From positions 92,336,149-92,400,148 of the forward strand of contig NC_039361.1 in assembly GCF_003573695.1 (NCBI RefSeq): a stretch of 64,000 nucleotides of DNA, given 5' to 3'. The notes under the pieces were generated by a model. That model was not told the origin of the DNA, ran no database searches, and saw only the letters and a program-made list of their open reading frames with translations. Positions 35,793 through 48,203 of this stretch are shown in pieces. The DNA comes from Papaver somniferum (taxonomy: Eukaryota > Streptophyta > Magnoliopsida > Ranunculales > Papaveraceae). A program made the position numbers and the translations under genes. Within the stretch, counting starts at the first letter, position 1. Every line of letters begins with the position of its first letter.

Positions 35793-37264
35793 CTGCAAGC
35801 ATCCTCAATTCAGCATCACTAAGCCATGGTCTATGCAAAGCTAGAATGTCCAAACATACACTTCATATGTGACTCAATCAAACAAAGCTCCATTTGTCCA
35901 ATTCCTGAAAACAAACAGTTGACAGTTTGGAAACAACCAAACATGATGCAATAATCAGTGTGTGACAATCAAACAAAGCTTATCACTACCTACACCGAAA
36001 CTTTATATGTGAATAACACCCAACACCAAAGGGCTCTACTACCAGCAAACAAAAAGTGCATCAGAATTGAACTCGCTGGAAAGGAAAATTAAGAATTAAC
36101 ATAAGACTAAACATCTTAGTTACCTGAACATTGGTCTCCTCTGCAATCCGGATGTTCTGCAAGCCCAACCTACTGAACTAAACATGCATTCAACTGAGTA
36201 GTTCAATGAAAATCAATAAAGTCACTACTTAAAAAGGAACAAAAAAACACAACTATATGCTGATACTAAATATTAATAAATCAATAAAGTCACTACTTAA
36301 AAGCATAAACCTTTTCCTTGGGTACCAGAATACGACAAGGACAAATAGTACAAATATGGGAGTAAAACTTCAGCACTTAAGTGCTTATCAACTCCTTGTT
36401 CTCTCTGTGTTTTGTGCTCTTTTTTTTCTCTCGTTCATCTATATTTCAGATTATAGTGAGAGGAATTAGCATAAGATACCAAAGCAAATTTAGTCGAGTT
36501 CTATGATATCAAACTGACTTAGTTTGTGCTTATAATCTGGAGATCAGTTTATGCTATAACTAGTAACATAAAATCCTCACAGGTACTCATTTAGGGTAGC
36601 TAACAAACGATATATTAGTTCATCTAATTTTAATTTGTACCCACCTCTTTAAACCGGAGCAGGTTTTTTGCTGTACATGTATTGCAGATCATGTGGACTC
36701 ACCTCCTTGTATGGTAATCTACCCTTAACCGAAACCGAACCTGCGGTACCATTTCAATGGAGGTTTAGAAAATTTACACATACATATCTGTAGGCAGAGA
36801 TACTAAACAAAATTTACCATTTCAGTGGGAGGCCGACGAAGAAAAAAATAAATAAAATTTGTTATATGTAAGGAAATGCAATAGTTGTGTTCTTTCATCA
36901 AACCATACAGTAAAAATATGAGTTGATTGGTGGACAGAATAAACAAAAGGTTGAATTGGCACCTGCGGGAAACAATAACAACACAACCTTAAGACAGAAT
37001 CAATAAACTCCCATGCAAATGCTTTGCAGAGTCCCTTGATACTGTATCCATAAAACAGACACCACAAAACTATTAGTGACCAGACAGTCAAAAATGTTAT
37101 TATATGCAGGGATATGTACAACACTTGCCATCTTTATAATGACTGAAAAGTCTATTCCCTGTATGTTATTATCATAATGGGTGATTACTGCTGAAGAAAT
37201 CAGATTCAACAGCGCATCGTCGATGAATAAAACAGTAAGTTTTAATGGAAACCTGACGTGTTGG
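35793..37264. other. CACTA interior with possible captured introns and exons
   Basis: No long ORF. On the minus strand two short segments have exon-like borders: 36125-36157 (after CTTGCAG, before GTAACT; it would read NIRIAEETNVQ) and about 36700-36737 (after CCGCAG, before GTGAGT). These may be further captured gene pieces from the same or another donor. Their identity is unknown. Confidence 0.3.
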
Positions 37265-37729
37265 TGTAGGATGTTAGTACTGGAAACGATAGAAATAACA
37301 CATCTTTATAAACTTCTCAATAAGAAGTGATTTTATTAATCTCTGATTCAATGTCTTTACATTTAGACGAGACAGCCTTTATATATAGGCTTCAAAACTC
37401 CTAAACCAAAACCTAGAAAATAAAGCTACGGATACTGAAAATCTAATCAAATATGAATTCATGCCATAAGTAGCGACATATTCTTTTATTCCCTAGCTAA
37501 AAATCTCAAACATACCATCTTAGACTGAAATGCCATATTCAAGACTAAATTCCCATAATACGTCAACGATTACGGTGTCGACGTTCCCTTTCTTCTAGGT
37601 ATGCTTCTGCTATATCGTACACTACATCACGTGTTAAGCTCGACACGGTGTCATGGCCTCTCACACTTTGAGATTATCCACATCGCCAAAGACTTGTCAT
37701 TGGTATATTGCTTTTCTAGCAGCTAATCA
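37265..37729 (-). repeat. Solo LTR with perfect GTTGG target duplication
   Basis: A 465-bp segment that on the minus strand starts TGATTAGCTGC and ends ACATCCTACA. The 5-bp direct repeat GTTGG lies at 37260-37264 and 37730-37734. A minus-strand TATA box (CCTATATATAAAGG) at 37378-37388 and an AATAAA signal at about 37331-37336 give a plausible U3-R-U5 order. No PBS or internal region is present, so it is a recombination-derived solo LTR. It is nested inside the CACTA-like element and unrelated to the 2.5-kb family A LTRs. Confidence 0.85.
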
Positions 37730-37779
37730 GTTGGAAACACTCAGATCTTTTCCAGAAAACAGAAAAGAAATAGACTGTT

Positions 37780-37918
37780 GTTATACCTTGGATTGGTAAG
37801 TGCAGGCACAGGTAAGTCCACTCTAATGAAGTGTTTCACTGAATCGCATTGTTATGCCTTGGATTGGTGAGTGCAGGCACAGGTAAGTCCACTCTAATGA
37901 AGTGTTTCACTGAATCGC
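37780..37918. repeat. 71-bp tandem duplication
   Basis: Two copies, 37780-37850 and 37851-37918, nearly identical, each with GCAGGCACAGGTAAGTCC on the plus strand. A minus-strand frame through it reads DSVKHFIRVDLPVPALTNP, preceded by an acceptor-like TTGATACAG. A related segment occurs near 37040 (ATGGATACAGTATCAAGGGA). It looks like a duplicated piece of captured sequence. Confidence 0.6.
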
Positions 37919-38879
37919 CTGGTACTGTATCAATAAAACACGCAACCAACACGTAAGTGAAGAGTAGAATAAAGCAATTGCCAGAGCATGTCAGACCCGC
38001 AAAATTAAATTTGGGCATAGTTGTAAAAGTAATCAGGTGAACACTCAGAAATAACTTAACAATGAAATGTTGTTACAACCTCTGACCAAAAGGCATATCT
38101 TTTTATATTGCATTGTAAAATTTACATAACCCAACTTAACAAAGAAATCTTGTTACCACCAAAGGCAGTTCCCTTCCAAACTCAACCTGCCCTTCAACTT
38201 CTTAAACTCAACCTCTACAAACACAAAACCCAGGTAGTGAAATTATAATATTATGAGGACTCATTACTATAAAACCTTGTATTAACACTTAACACTAGTC
38301 AAAACCTCTTTAAAATCCTAAAACTAAGCATCGTATACAAATGTTAAGTGCTTCAAATAAGGCCAAATAAACTATAACCTAGAACGAAAATTAAATTCAT
38401 CAATTCCATGAATTTATGAATCATTATTATACTCGGTGTATGACAATCTTGGTACAGAACTGTTTATCTGATTGTATCTAAATGAAATTGTTCATCAATT
38501 AAACGGATTCAGTCAAATCTCATCTTAATTTCATGCAATTATGAGATAAAAAAATGATTTCTATTTCCTGGGACAAACTTTGTGACCGACACATAACAGT
38601 TAAGTCATCTGTCATCGTGTAGAAGTCCTCCTAAAGTCGGCCAATTATATTTTCAAGTGTGTATGGTTTACAGTGGATTACCTGGTACAGGTTCGTTAAT
38701 CAGTATCTGAAACTTGGTGCACCATGACTTATCTCTACCGTGCAATTGATGACAATTAGAGATAACGTAAATTTTTAAGAACACTGACTTGCAAAAACTT
38801 CCTGGTTTTAGTACAATACTCATCTATTTCACCAGGTCTTCAGCTAACTAACTACAGCATCACATCAGAGTCACTACAG
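37919..38879. other. AT-rich CACTA interior, nothing recognised
   Basis: No ORF, repeat or gene fragment could be supported here. Confidence 0.4.
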
Positions 38880-39900
38880 CTGTAGCTGCAATATGACTGC
38901 AAAGCCATCTTCTCACAAACCTCAGCTGCATCCACTGCTCAAACCTGGAACCCACTGCTGAGTTTAACAGCTCCATCAAAACTTAGAGCAGCAACAACAT
39001 TTCAGCTTCTACCACCTACATACCCTTATGCACATAGCCGATGCAGTTGAGGTCCACCACTGCCTAGCCATTTCTGCATACCCATTCTTACCAGGACTCA
39101 ACCCCAACACCATGACTAGCCACCAGTTATGCCCATTGCTTGCTTCCATCTCAAACCATTCAAAACTCAGCCACATCAAGACTCCACTTCACATCTTCTT
39201 CTGCAATTTGAGTAACAACAAAATTCCCTGTAGCTCCATCTCCTCATACCGCCTGCATCACTTATTGCTCATACACAGATTAATCAACCCCGGCGAACCC
39301 ATCTCTTCCTTGAGCTCAAACACCATCGACCTCCATCACAGGATCTGTTCAACAACCCATTTCACCATGTAATAGATTTCCATCAGCTCTCTGACCCAAT
39401 TCAACATACCAGACCTGAGCTTCAAATCACCACTTCCCTGTAACTTTTACTAGAAACTCAAATTCATCAATCACCAGATCTGTAAATCAGAATTACCACC
39501 ACCTTCGCTGCAATTTCAATTCCATTCCTGCAGTTTCACATACACAACCAGCATCAGGGCTTGACTGACTGTGGTGACAAGATCAAGTCACTTCTTCTTG
39601 TTCTCTTATTTGTAGTTGCAGCTGCAATTACCATCACCAGCTTCATCTCTGCTTAAACATATCAGCTTTACACTATCCTCATCCTTACCAATTCATCTCA
39701 AACCCCAATTTTAGAAGCAAACTCAACCAGTGATCAAGTAGTCACCAATTGCAGCTACATCATCTGTTCTCAACACCATCAAAACCTTCTCGACTCTGAA
39801 TTTGAACTCAACCCCATATCTCTGTAACCAAGTGCCTGCCCACCAGCATAATACCAAGCGAAAACCAAAACATCAGCGAATTCTTAACAAAAAGAATCAA
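38880..39900. other. C-rich, G-poor block in the CACTA-like element
   Basis: About 1 kb with a strong excess of C over G on the plus strand and many CACC, CATC and CTGCA words. A 114-codon plus-strand frame (39028-39372) is His/Ser/Leu-rich low-complexity sequence that I take to be a by-product of the composition. Such skewed blocks can be expanded sub-repeats or former exons. Confidence 0.45.
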
Positions 39901-40575
39901 AAGAGGCCTAAGAATCGGAAACCTAAAACCTAATATCTTCACTATTATAAAGCAAATACTAACAAAGAATAAAAAGAAGGAAAAAATAATTACCTATTTG
40001 AAATAACTGCCCTAAATCCCCAAATCAAATTAGCTGAAATAAGTAAAACCCAATCCTGGATTTCCTTTCTTCTCACCTAACAAAATCAAAGAAAAAATAA
40101 ATCATTAACATATAACATACACGAATTAAATCTCTATCTCTATTTCTCTTAGGAAAAAACCCAAAAAACAGTGAAAGAGATTCGTTACCGTACTTTTCAA
40201 TTTTCATCCTTTTATAGATCAATCAAAGAAATCTCCTGCTCATTTTATGATTGAAACCCTAGATTAGAAATAAAAATACTGGATCTAGGTTTTCAGCTGC
40301 AGAGATTAAACAAGAGATCAAGTTTTACGAAGAACTGATCTAAGAAGAAGAAGGTAGGACAGTTTAGTGACATGGTGCTCAAGATTGTAGTTGTGGAGTG
40401 AATCGCAGAATTTCAATGGCGGCATGTTTATTTCTCTTCTGTCTGAGATAGTGAGAGAGGACGAGTGGTTGTGAGGATAATGACTTGATATTTTTTCCAA
40501 GGATAAGAAGTGGCTTGACACACGATAAATTCGCATGATTGAAAAAATGAGAACTTTTTTCAGGTGTTTGCTGCC
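39901..40575 (-). other. Possible captured 5' UTR and start region
   Basis: The minus strand has a CT-rich leader ending at an ATG at 40424 (MPPLKFCDSLHNYN, 36 codons to a stop). This looks like the 5' end of a plant gene. The encoded peptide is not recognised. It lies just inside the right subterminal repeats of the CACTA-like element. Confidence 0.3.
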
Positions 40576-40749
40576 ACACGCATAAGTGGTATGCGTGAAA
40601 AAAAAGACAGTTGCTATGGCAACTGAGCGACAGCAGATGCGAAATTAGCAACAGCGAAGACTGTTGCGAATATTTAGCAACAGTAATTCGCAACTGAACT
40701 ATGTTTCCATTGCGAATTTGAGTTGCTAAAACCCATTTTTGGTGTAGTT

Positions 40750-41305
40750 GGAAAAATATTTTTATTTCCCACGATCTTGTGGGGTCTCCAGAAACAATTC
40801 TGAGGGTTTTCTTCCTACATTTAACATGCGCGAGATTTCTATCTTCATTCCCGCCTGCACACATATGTGAGACTAAAAAAGCGATCTTTTGTGTGCAACT
40901 ATTGTAAAACCCTATTGGTGAGGCAGAAGTCGAAACATTCGATCAAAAATGCATTCTCTCATTATGGCATAGGTTGACCGATCACACTTTCTTCGATAAT
41001 CGCATATTACATGTTAATTTTCTCTTGTACTTTTTACTTCTTGACAATAAGTTGAGAACCCTTATGTCTTTCTATCTCTTTGGATGTTTGGAATCCTTGA
41101 AGGCATTGAAGTTGGAGCAGGTTTTGTAGGTATACCTCTTGTAAGCCCTCATGAGACTATAACTCGTCCATTAGGGACACCTAGGGGTTTAAAGGATTGT
41201 TGCACATGCTAAGTGTATCCGTGACCTCAACTAAAGGGAGTTGTTGTATTTAGTTTAGGTAGGTAGTTTGCGCGAGTACTAACAAAAGCTAAGTGTGGGG
41301 GAATT
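40750..41305 (+). mobile_element. Athila-like 3' untranslated fragment
   Basis: Sequence about 41125-41200 matches 61753-61835 of the Athila-like element (GGTATACCTCTTGTAAGCCC, AGGGACACCTAGGGGTTTAA). It ends in a polypurine tract, AAGTGTGGGGGAATT (41291-41305), next to an LTR start. This is the 3' interior of a second Ty3/Athila-type element. Its coding part is missing because the CACTA-like element occupies the left flank. Confidence 0.65.
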
Positions 41306-42530
41306 TGATAAGTGATTAATTTACATGTTTTGATTGTCAATTCCATATTTGTTTTAGCTACATTTCTTGCATATTACTTTGTATTATGATTGTTTTCTAG
41401 TTTATGTCTTTTGTTAGGTGAATCATCCGAAAAAAGTGAAAATAGCTATAAAAGTGAGTCTACAAATGGAGAAGGTCCAAAGACCAATTAGAACTTGAAA
41501 TAATTTCTTCCCATCATCTTGAAGAGGACGAAAATACGAAGCCAGTAGCGAAAAAAAGAGCTCAATCCGACATCGTATGAAGAAGTTATGGACGAAGCGA
41601 GAAGTTAAGCTTGTCATTTTTCTGTAACTAATAGTTAAAATGAGAAGTGCCAAAGCCACCAGGATGATTACTCAGGGCTGCCACTGCTGATAAGGGCACC
41701 ACGACATTTGATATGGGCACCCTGTTTTCTTCCCCATTCAAAATACATACTTCGATGGTGATGCTGCCGTGATGTTAGATGATGTTTTGATGGAATTCAA
41801 GAAGAACACTTCATGGGTGAATGATTGATGGTCTATTGGTTTGAGTCGGATAGAAAAATGGAAATATATGAGAGTTAATGGGAAGGAGTTATTTGCTTCC
41901 ACGGTGATAAGATAAAGATGGTGGTGATAATGGGTTGTCGAGACTGTGGACAAAGATGATTGTTGGGTTCTATTGATTCTCCGTTAGCAGCGAAGGTTGA
42001 GATAGAGTTGGAAGACTCGATGGAAACGATGTATATAGTAAGTTAAAGATCAGCTTGGTTGGTGATTGATCATGATGAATGATGGCTGCTATCATTGAAG
42101 TTGAAGACGAGCTCGATTCTATAAGGAAACAAGGGTTTGTCGAATCGTTGGTGATGAGAGGTTGATGTCATGGGAGCTCGAGAATAAACCAGTTGAGTAG
42201 TGATGATGGAGCCCGAGTATGTGGTCGTTGGTGATGGCAGGAAAGCACAACTGAAAAGAAGGCGATGAGGGAGAATATGTAGGAACTAAATGGTCTCTAC
42301 CATTAATGGCAACATTGTTTGGGTCTGTAATGGAGGAATGAGGACGATGGTTTTTTTGTTGTCGATAGAGAATGTGAGTTGTGGTTATCATGGTATGCCA
42401 GTTGTTGTTGGGAATGGTTAGAGCTGGACGAAGAGATTCGGACCTCAAGATGGATAAGGAACATGTTGTAACAATTTCCGATTTCACACCTGCAAAAAAA
42501 AGATTAGAACACAAAATAAAATGACGGGTG
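41306..42530 (+). repeat. LTR of the second Athila-like element (end uncertain)
   Basis: Starts TGATAAGTGATTAATTTAC directly after a polypurine tract. It contains a G-rich, GGTGGTGAT-like block at 41735-42300, as seen in long Ty3 LTRs. It shares no long match with the LTR at 52707, so it is a different family. I could not fix the 3' end. The minus-strand frames across it are composition shadows. Confidence 0.5.
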
Positions 42531-43014
42531 AGTCACGACCAGATCGCTTTCTTTAAGATGTTTGGCTCTGCCTTGAGTTTTGTGCAAGTAGTTCTTTATT
42601 CGTCACAACGCCCTCGGGACAAAACAACCGAGAAAAACTCTCTTTCGATCTCTCACGCATACAATGAGAAATCGATCACTTCTACTCTCCATTCTTGCTC
42701 ATTATTTTTGGTCTCTTCATTCTTAGAAAACAATGGTGTTAAAAACTTATGTTTTCTTTCTGTTTTCAAAATTGATTTTATAGCCAGAAAATCAATACGA
42801 ATTAATAACAATAAATTGAATTAATTGCTGCAGTTATAGTTCCATTCGTCAGTCAAAAAATGGGAAAATAAATCATACCATAATTGGAGTAACTAAAACA
42901 TAATTAAGTGAAATAAAACGGTTTGAAAAAATATTTTCAAAATCAGCAAAAATTAATTTCCAAATTCAAGAGACCTCCCAAGACCCCCAAGGCCTCGCTC
43001 CCGGACTAATCTAT
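42531..43014. other. Unassigned spacer
   Basis: No gene or repeat recognised. It may include the end of the preceding LTR. Confidence 0.35.
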
Positions 43015-43969
43015 TATATGTTTGCGTCCGTGAACGGTGATTGTCCCATAGAATGAATCTTTGAACATTCCGCAGTATTCGTCTTTCCCTGATCCACATC
43101 TTTGTATAAATACTGTGCGGCTCCGTAAGTTCTCTTATGTGAGCATTTCCGATTAAATTAATCATGGGTTCTCTTGTGGTTAATTTAATTGAATTTTCTG
43201 GATACAAATTCATGTTTCATGTGATTTGTTAATGTCCAAAGAAATCCATCTTTTCTTGCAAAAGTAAGGTCGCTCTTGTAGTTCTTTCGGGAATGACATT
43301 TTATGGGAGAGAGATCTTAATTGAACTTGTGCTTAATTGCCAAATCTTTGTGGGGAGTGCGGCCGTGGAATATTGTAGGATTTTTCTTGTATCTTTATTA
43401 ACTACTTGATGAATGCATTTAGTTTCGACTATATGATTGCATCTAAACAAAGTTGATATGTTTTCTTTTGGTCATGAAGTGTCTCCATGAGAATTTCATT
43501 AGGATCCCACTAGTTTTCGTACCTTTGCAAATTTATATTGACAAAAAGGGGGAGAATTAATGTATAGTTCACACTACAAATACATATGGTTTATGGATCA
43601 TTATGTAAGGGGGAGTGGTTTTCATGTGAGATGAAGTATTGGCTAAGGGGGAGTGATACATATCAACGTAGTATTGTTGTCAAAGTTGTGATACAATTGG
43701 ACTTTGATGCTGTGTAATAACACTATGACATTGTATAACAATGATTGAGAGCTACTGTTTTCTCATTGTTATAGCTAAAAATCTTCAACAACTATGATGC
43801 TGAGTTGAGCACGTTCAAAATCACCGGAGTACTTGGAAGTGACGAAGATTTCGAGTAATGTTGAAGAACCAAGGAAATCAAGCATTTGGATGAGAAGCTA
43901 CAAAGTTTATTTATTTTGAAATCCATATGTATTGATAGTTTTGTCACTAAAATTGACAAAGGGGGAGAT
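43015..43969 (+). mobile_element. Family A 3' interior fragment upstream of an LTR
   Basis: Matches 48870-49933 almost throughout, from GTTTGCGTCCGTGAAC to the polypurine tract AAAGGGGGAGA (43958-43968). A ~115-bp deletion corresponds to 48902-49015. It lies directly before the LTR at 43970. It is the tail of an additional family A unit whose 5' part is missing. Confidence 0.8.
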
Positions 43970-46458
43970 TGTTAGAGCACTGCTCGATCGAACTGGCAAG
44001 CGTTGCTATCTCAAGCTTGTTTGTCAAGTTTAGTTGTCAAAATTATAAGTCTTGATTTATAGTTTACCTATAGCTAAGTCTCGGATTAGGATAGTAAGTG
44101 TAGTTGAGCATTAGACTTCACGGACTTCATCGATTGAAGATGAAGAACTACTAAGGGAAGCTTGTGGAACTTCATCAACAAAAGGTATGTGGAGACTTTA
44201 ACTCATCTATCACTCAAAAGTCTATCTACTCTATCTCCTATTTGAGACAAAAGTCAAATAGCTGTATAGACTTCGATTATACACATTTGATATTTCGAGG
44301 TGAGTTTAACTCGCTTACATATTTCTCTAAATATGTGTTAGTAAGCTTTCGCTTTAACCAAGTTCATCTTATATTATTGACGAAAGTCAAAGGATGATCA
44401 TGTGAAAATCACCTGGTAACATCTTACATGATTTTTGTGAGACAATCATTTGATGTAGACTCAGAATGTTTCGTATTGATCATTCGACCAGTTGAAAATT
44501 GCTTTGAAGCTAATAGTTTGTGTGAGACAGCTATTACCGTCTTCCGAGAATGTTTCAATGATTGAAATGGGAGTTTAGAACATATAATCATGATTGGATA
44601 TAGCACAATATGCGTACTGATATGCTAATTGTAACAAGTTATTCCAAGTCTGGGAACCATGGTATGCATACACGTATGCGTATTGATTGGTTTAGTAGAG
44701 GTCCGGGAACTAAGTACGCATATCGGCACGCGTACTAGCGTGAGTTTCAAGTTCTAGGACTTAACCGAGTTTGGTGGTATGCGTACCCGTTCGCGTACTG
44801 GTGAATCCAAACTTAGTCCGACTACTTAGGTATGCGTACCCGTTTGCATACTTGAGTAGGTTATGTTCTTTGTTCATGAACTAATACATATATATAATAA
44901 GGAATGCAATCTTTTTCAAACCGTGGATATAATGTTCATGTATTGATTCACGTGAATTAAAATCGATTTTGCTTCAATTATGTCTTGTATACTTCTATGA
45001 GAATATAAACAATTGAAAAACTCTAGAACTAGTTTCATTTGATTCATTTGAACTAGTTATGGTTAAGATGAATATGATTGATATGAAAGTGTTCATATGG
45101 ATAACTTCGGTTAACTATTGTTGAGCCAACAAAGGTGTACACGTTTAGGTACAGTTACTCGTATCTAAATGAAGTCACTTTTCGTTTGTATGTAACAAGC
45201 TAAGTTCGATCTAATGGTTGAAAGATATTAGCTTGAGTCTAATCATGTTTTCATTTAATAGTGAATATTGAATGCTTTGTTACCAAGGTAACATTGATTG
45301 CAAACCCTTATTTTAAGACTATATAAGGGATAACTCTAGCAACTTGGAAACCTAATCCCCACACCTCTTGTGTGATACTAGTTGCGACTAGAGTTGATTC
45401 TCCTTTAACCTTAGGTTTTTCTAAAACCCTGTAGGTTAACAACTTGAAGACATCATTGGGATTTTGAAGCCTGACCCAACTATTTTCTCTGTAGTTGCAT
45501 GTTCTGATCTTGTTGTTTTCTATCGTGATTGAGTATTATCTTCTCTAAGATTGGCTCGAGATTTAATCTCCGATAGGCAAGATAAAAAGTAGTCACAAAC
45601 ATCTTCGTCTCATCGTTTGTGATTCCACAATATCTTGTTTTGCTACCATACGATTAATATTATTGTGAGGTGATTGATATTTCTAGGCTATTCTTCGGGA
45701 ATATAAGTCTGGTATATCAATTGGTTCCTGTTCACCTTGATTTATCAAAAGACGGAATAAAACTCATAGGTTTATCTGTGGGAGACAAATTTATCTATTC
45801 AATAGACTTTTCTGTGTGTGACTGATTGGTTTATCAAGTCTTCGACTTTGGATCGTAGATACTCTTAGTTGTAGATGAGATCAGCTAAGGGAATCAAGTG
45901 CGCACAATCCGGTGTGGTTCTAGAGGCGTAAGGAACGCGACTGTACCTTGATCAATGTGAGATTGGTTAGGGATCAACTACATTCCGGTCCGAAGATAAC
46001 TTGGAGTAGGCTAGTGTCTGTAGCAACTTAATACAGTGTGGTGTTCATATCTGGACTAGGTCCGGGATTTTTCTACATTTGCGGTTTCCACGTTAATAAA
46101 ACTTCTGGTGTATGTGTTATTTCTTTTCCGCATTATATTTGTTTATGTAATTGAAATATCACAAGTTGTGCGTAAGTTCAATCAATTGTGAATCCAAATT
46201 TGGTTGTTGATTAAATTGGTTGACACATGGATTTTGGTTTTTGATACCATCCAAGTTATTTCTTAGATTCAATCGGGCTCGCAAACTCATATTTGTTTGA
46301 TTGCAGATTGAATTGAGAAATTGAGATATAATTCTTGGATATATTTCCATTGATTGAGTCTAACTGTCTAGTTAATTCTCTTGGAATTATATTGGAGTTT
46401 GTCCATACAGATTGCTAAGCGAAATATTGGGTGTGGTTGTTAGAACCCCGATTTTTAA
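43970..46458 (+). repeat. Family A LTR (copy 3, left/central)
   Basis: A 2489-bp LTR that starts TGTTAGAGCACTGC. The terminal CA has become AA at 46457-46458. A TATA box (CTATATAAGG) lies at 45319-45328 and the palindrome array at 44600-44860. A polypurine tract sits on its left and a PBS on its right, so it serves both as 3' LTR of the left fragment and 5' LTR of the right unit. Confidence 0.88.
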
Positions 46459-46460
46459 AT

Positions 46461-46472
46461 TGGTATCAGAGT
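46461..46472 (+). other. Primer binding site, family A copy 3
   Basis: TGGTATCAGAGT, one mismatch from the initiator-Met tRNA complement seen in the other copies. Confidence 0.85.
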
Positions 46473-46524
46473 GGGAAAACACGTCCAAGACTTTATAAGT
46501 CTGTAGTTGTAGCGATCTGACTCT

Positions 46525-47714
46525 ATGGATAGAAGTGTTATCTCTGATAAACGCATTACCAGAAATAAAAATTTTGTTTCCAAGAAATATATTAAAGAGA
46601 AAGATTCGTCTATCTCGAATTTAGATAAACATTATGTTCCAATGAAACAAGATTGCACTGATAAGTGTCATCCCGATTACCTTTCTAACAAGTCTAACTC
46701 TGTTGATGAAAAGGAAGCATCCAAAGAGAGTGAACTGATTCTAAATCTTGTAAGAATCCAGGATAATATAATCAATCGGTTGAAACACAACGTCAATGCA
46801 TTCATCGGTATCGTAAAAGATCGTGACTCTAAATTAAAGGCTCTTAGCAAAGAAAACGCCGAAGTTTGCTCCTCACGAACCTTACTCGAGGCGAACTTAC
46901 GAAAGATGCCTTGGAAATTGAACATCTTTTGAGTAAACTCTCTATTCGAGGATGTTCTAAAGAGTCGACTATACTAACCGCTTCTGACCCAACTGTAAAT
47001 TCAGTTCCGGAAGCTGAATGGCAATCCCTTCCGATTAGAAAAGATGTGCGTGTATCTTCCTATAATCAAGGAAACTTCACATCGCTCGAAAGGAAGAAAT
47101 CTTCTGACGATAGTGTTAAGACTCTTCACTCTAATCACTTCGGTGATCAGAAAGTGTATCTCTTTTGTGATTCAAAAGAATATGTTGAACATAAGAGCAA
47201 ATCTAGGTTGAATGACAATTTCATTGCTCAACTTCAACAAAACTTAGATTCAATTCTCAAAGGTGTAACTGACATTTGTATGTCTAAACCAATTGGTTGT
47301 AGTACTCACCTTGTGAATCCTTCCATGAAAGTCAGTTCTATTTGTTCTTCGAATCGCAAGAGCCATTTTAACACAAATCGTCCAAGAAGTATTCAAGGAT
47401 CTTCTTCGGATAAAAATGGAGATGATGTTGTTCTTGATGTGAAAAAGATACCAGAAGAAAGCAAAAATGGATATATGAAAGACAACCTGAATTTGAAAAT
47501 TGAAGGATACAAAGAGCTCATCAATAGGCTGTCGAATCCCTCTAGACAAAATTCTTCAGGTAAGAATCTCTATTATGCGTCGTATCTTGATGATAGTAAG
47601 TTTTATGATAACTTTTCACATCAAAAGGTTATTCCTCAAAAATTTAGGGAAAAGAGGTGTAACTATGAACAACCACCATTTGATGAGTACAAAGATCATA
47701 CTTGTGCTAGTTAA
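46525..47714 (+). pseudogene. gag-derived ORF lacking the UBN2 core, family A copy 3
   Basis: Starts MDRSVISDKRITRNK, 52 bp after the PBS, the same opening as copy 1 gag (MDRSAIS). It then goes directly into a Lys/Glu/Asn-rich helical region. Frames 46525-46932 and 46866-47714 join through one frameshift near 46.9 kb (LLEANL / ELTKDALEIEHLLSKLS), giving about 395 codons. The UBN2-type capsid core is absent. At the zinc-knuckle position the sequence reads YLFCDSKEYVEHKS, so three of four metal ligands are lost. It encodes a coiled-coil-rich protein that could not act as a normal capsid. Confidence 0.65.
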
Positions 47715-48203
47715 TTACAAGGTTGGAAACTCACTCACAAAAATACTGGTGAGTGAATTATGTTTAGGTATACTTGATGGCAAAAATGTTTTCTGATCGT
47801 CTAGCTATTTTCTTATCGTTCTTAGCTGGAATATCATTTGCAGACATTGTTGCATAAGTATGTGTGCCTTGGCTTTGTCATTATTGACTCTAAATTTCTT
47901 ATGAAACTTTAATGTACTAAAATGCTACTCTTATGCTCTAATTTTTTCTCTTGAGAGAATATAAAATTTATCGAGCTAAGATTTGTGAACTTATTCACTT
48001 AGCAATATTTTGCTTTGCAAACAATTTTTCTTGGTTTGCCCTTTCTGTCGTTTCTTCGATTATGGGTCAAGGTTGTATTCTTACGGGTACTTGTGTTACA
48101 TGTGTCGAATCAACTATAGAAACCTTAAAATTTCCCTGAAAGTGTTTATATATCTTCCCTAGTGAGTTGAGATTATCTCACTCTAGGTTTTCTCTTATAA
48201 AAA
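47715..48203 (+). other. Spacer between ORFs of family A copy 3
   Basis: AT-rich stretch with no supported gene. It corresponds to the gag-to-second-ORF interval of copy 1. Confidence 0.4.

Larger units (their letters stand above)
34576..40749. mobile_element. CACTA-like DNA transposon carrying captured gene pieces
   Basis: A 6.17-kb element with inverted ends ACTACACCAAAAATG (34577-34591, and reversed at 40734-40748), as in the CACTACACCAAAAATG ends of plant CACTA elements with the first C changed on both sides. Subterminal arrays of TTGCGA/GCAACAG motifs occupy about 34600-34900 and 40610-40735 in both orientations, a hallmark of this superfamily. There is no transposase ORF, so it is non-autonomous. 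The interior holds a RAD51-like exon, other splice-bordered segments, a solo LTR and a C-rich block. The 3-bp flanks (TCA and GGA) do not match, so the target duplication is lost or the ends are shifted. Confidence 0.75.

Noticed and set aside
39028..39372. 114-codon plus-strand ORF
   Set aside because: His/Ser/Leu low-complexity peptide in a C-rich block, with no domain or gene context.
42119..42514. 131-codon minus-strand ORF
   Set aside because: It lies across a G-rich Ty3 LTR block. The frame is a composition effect with no domain.
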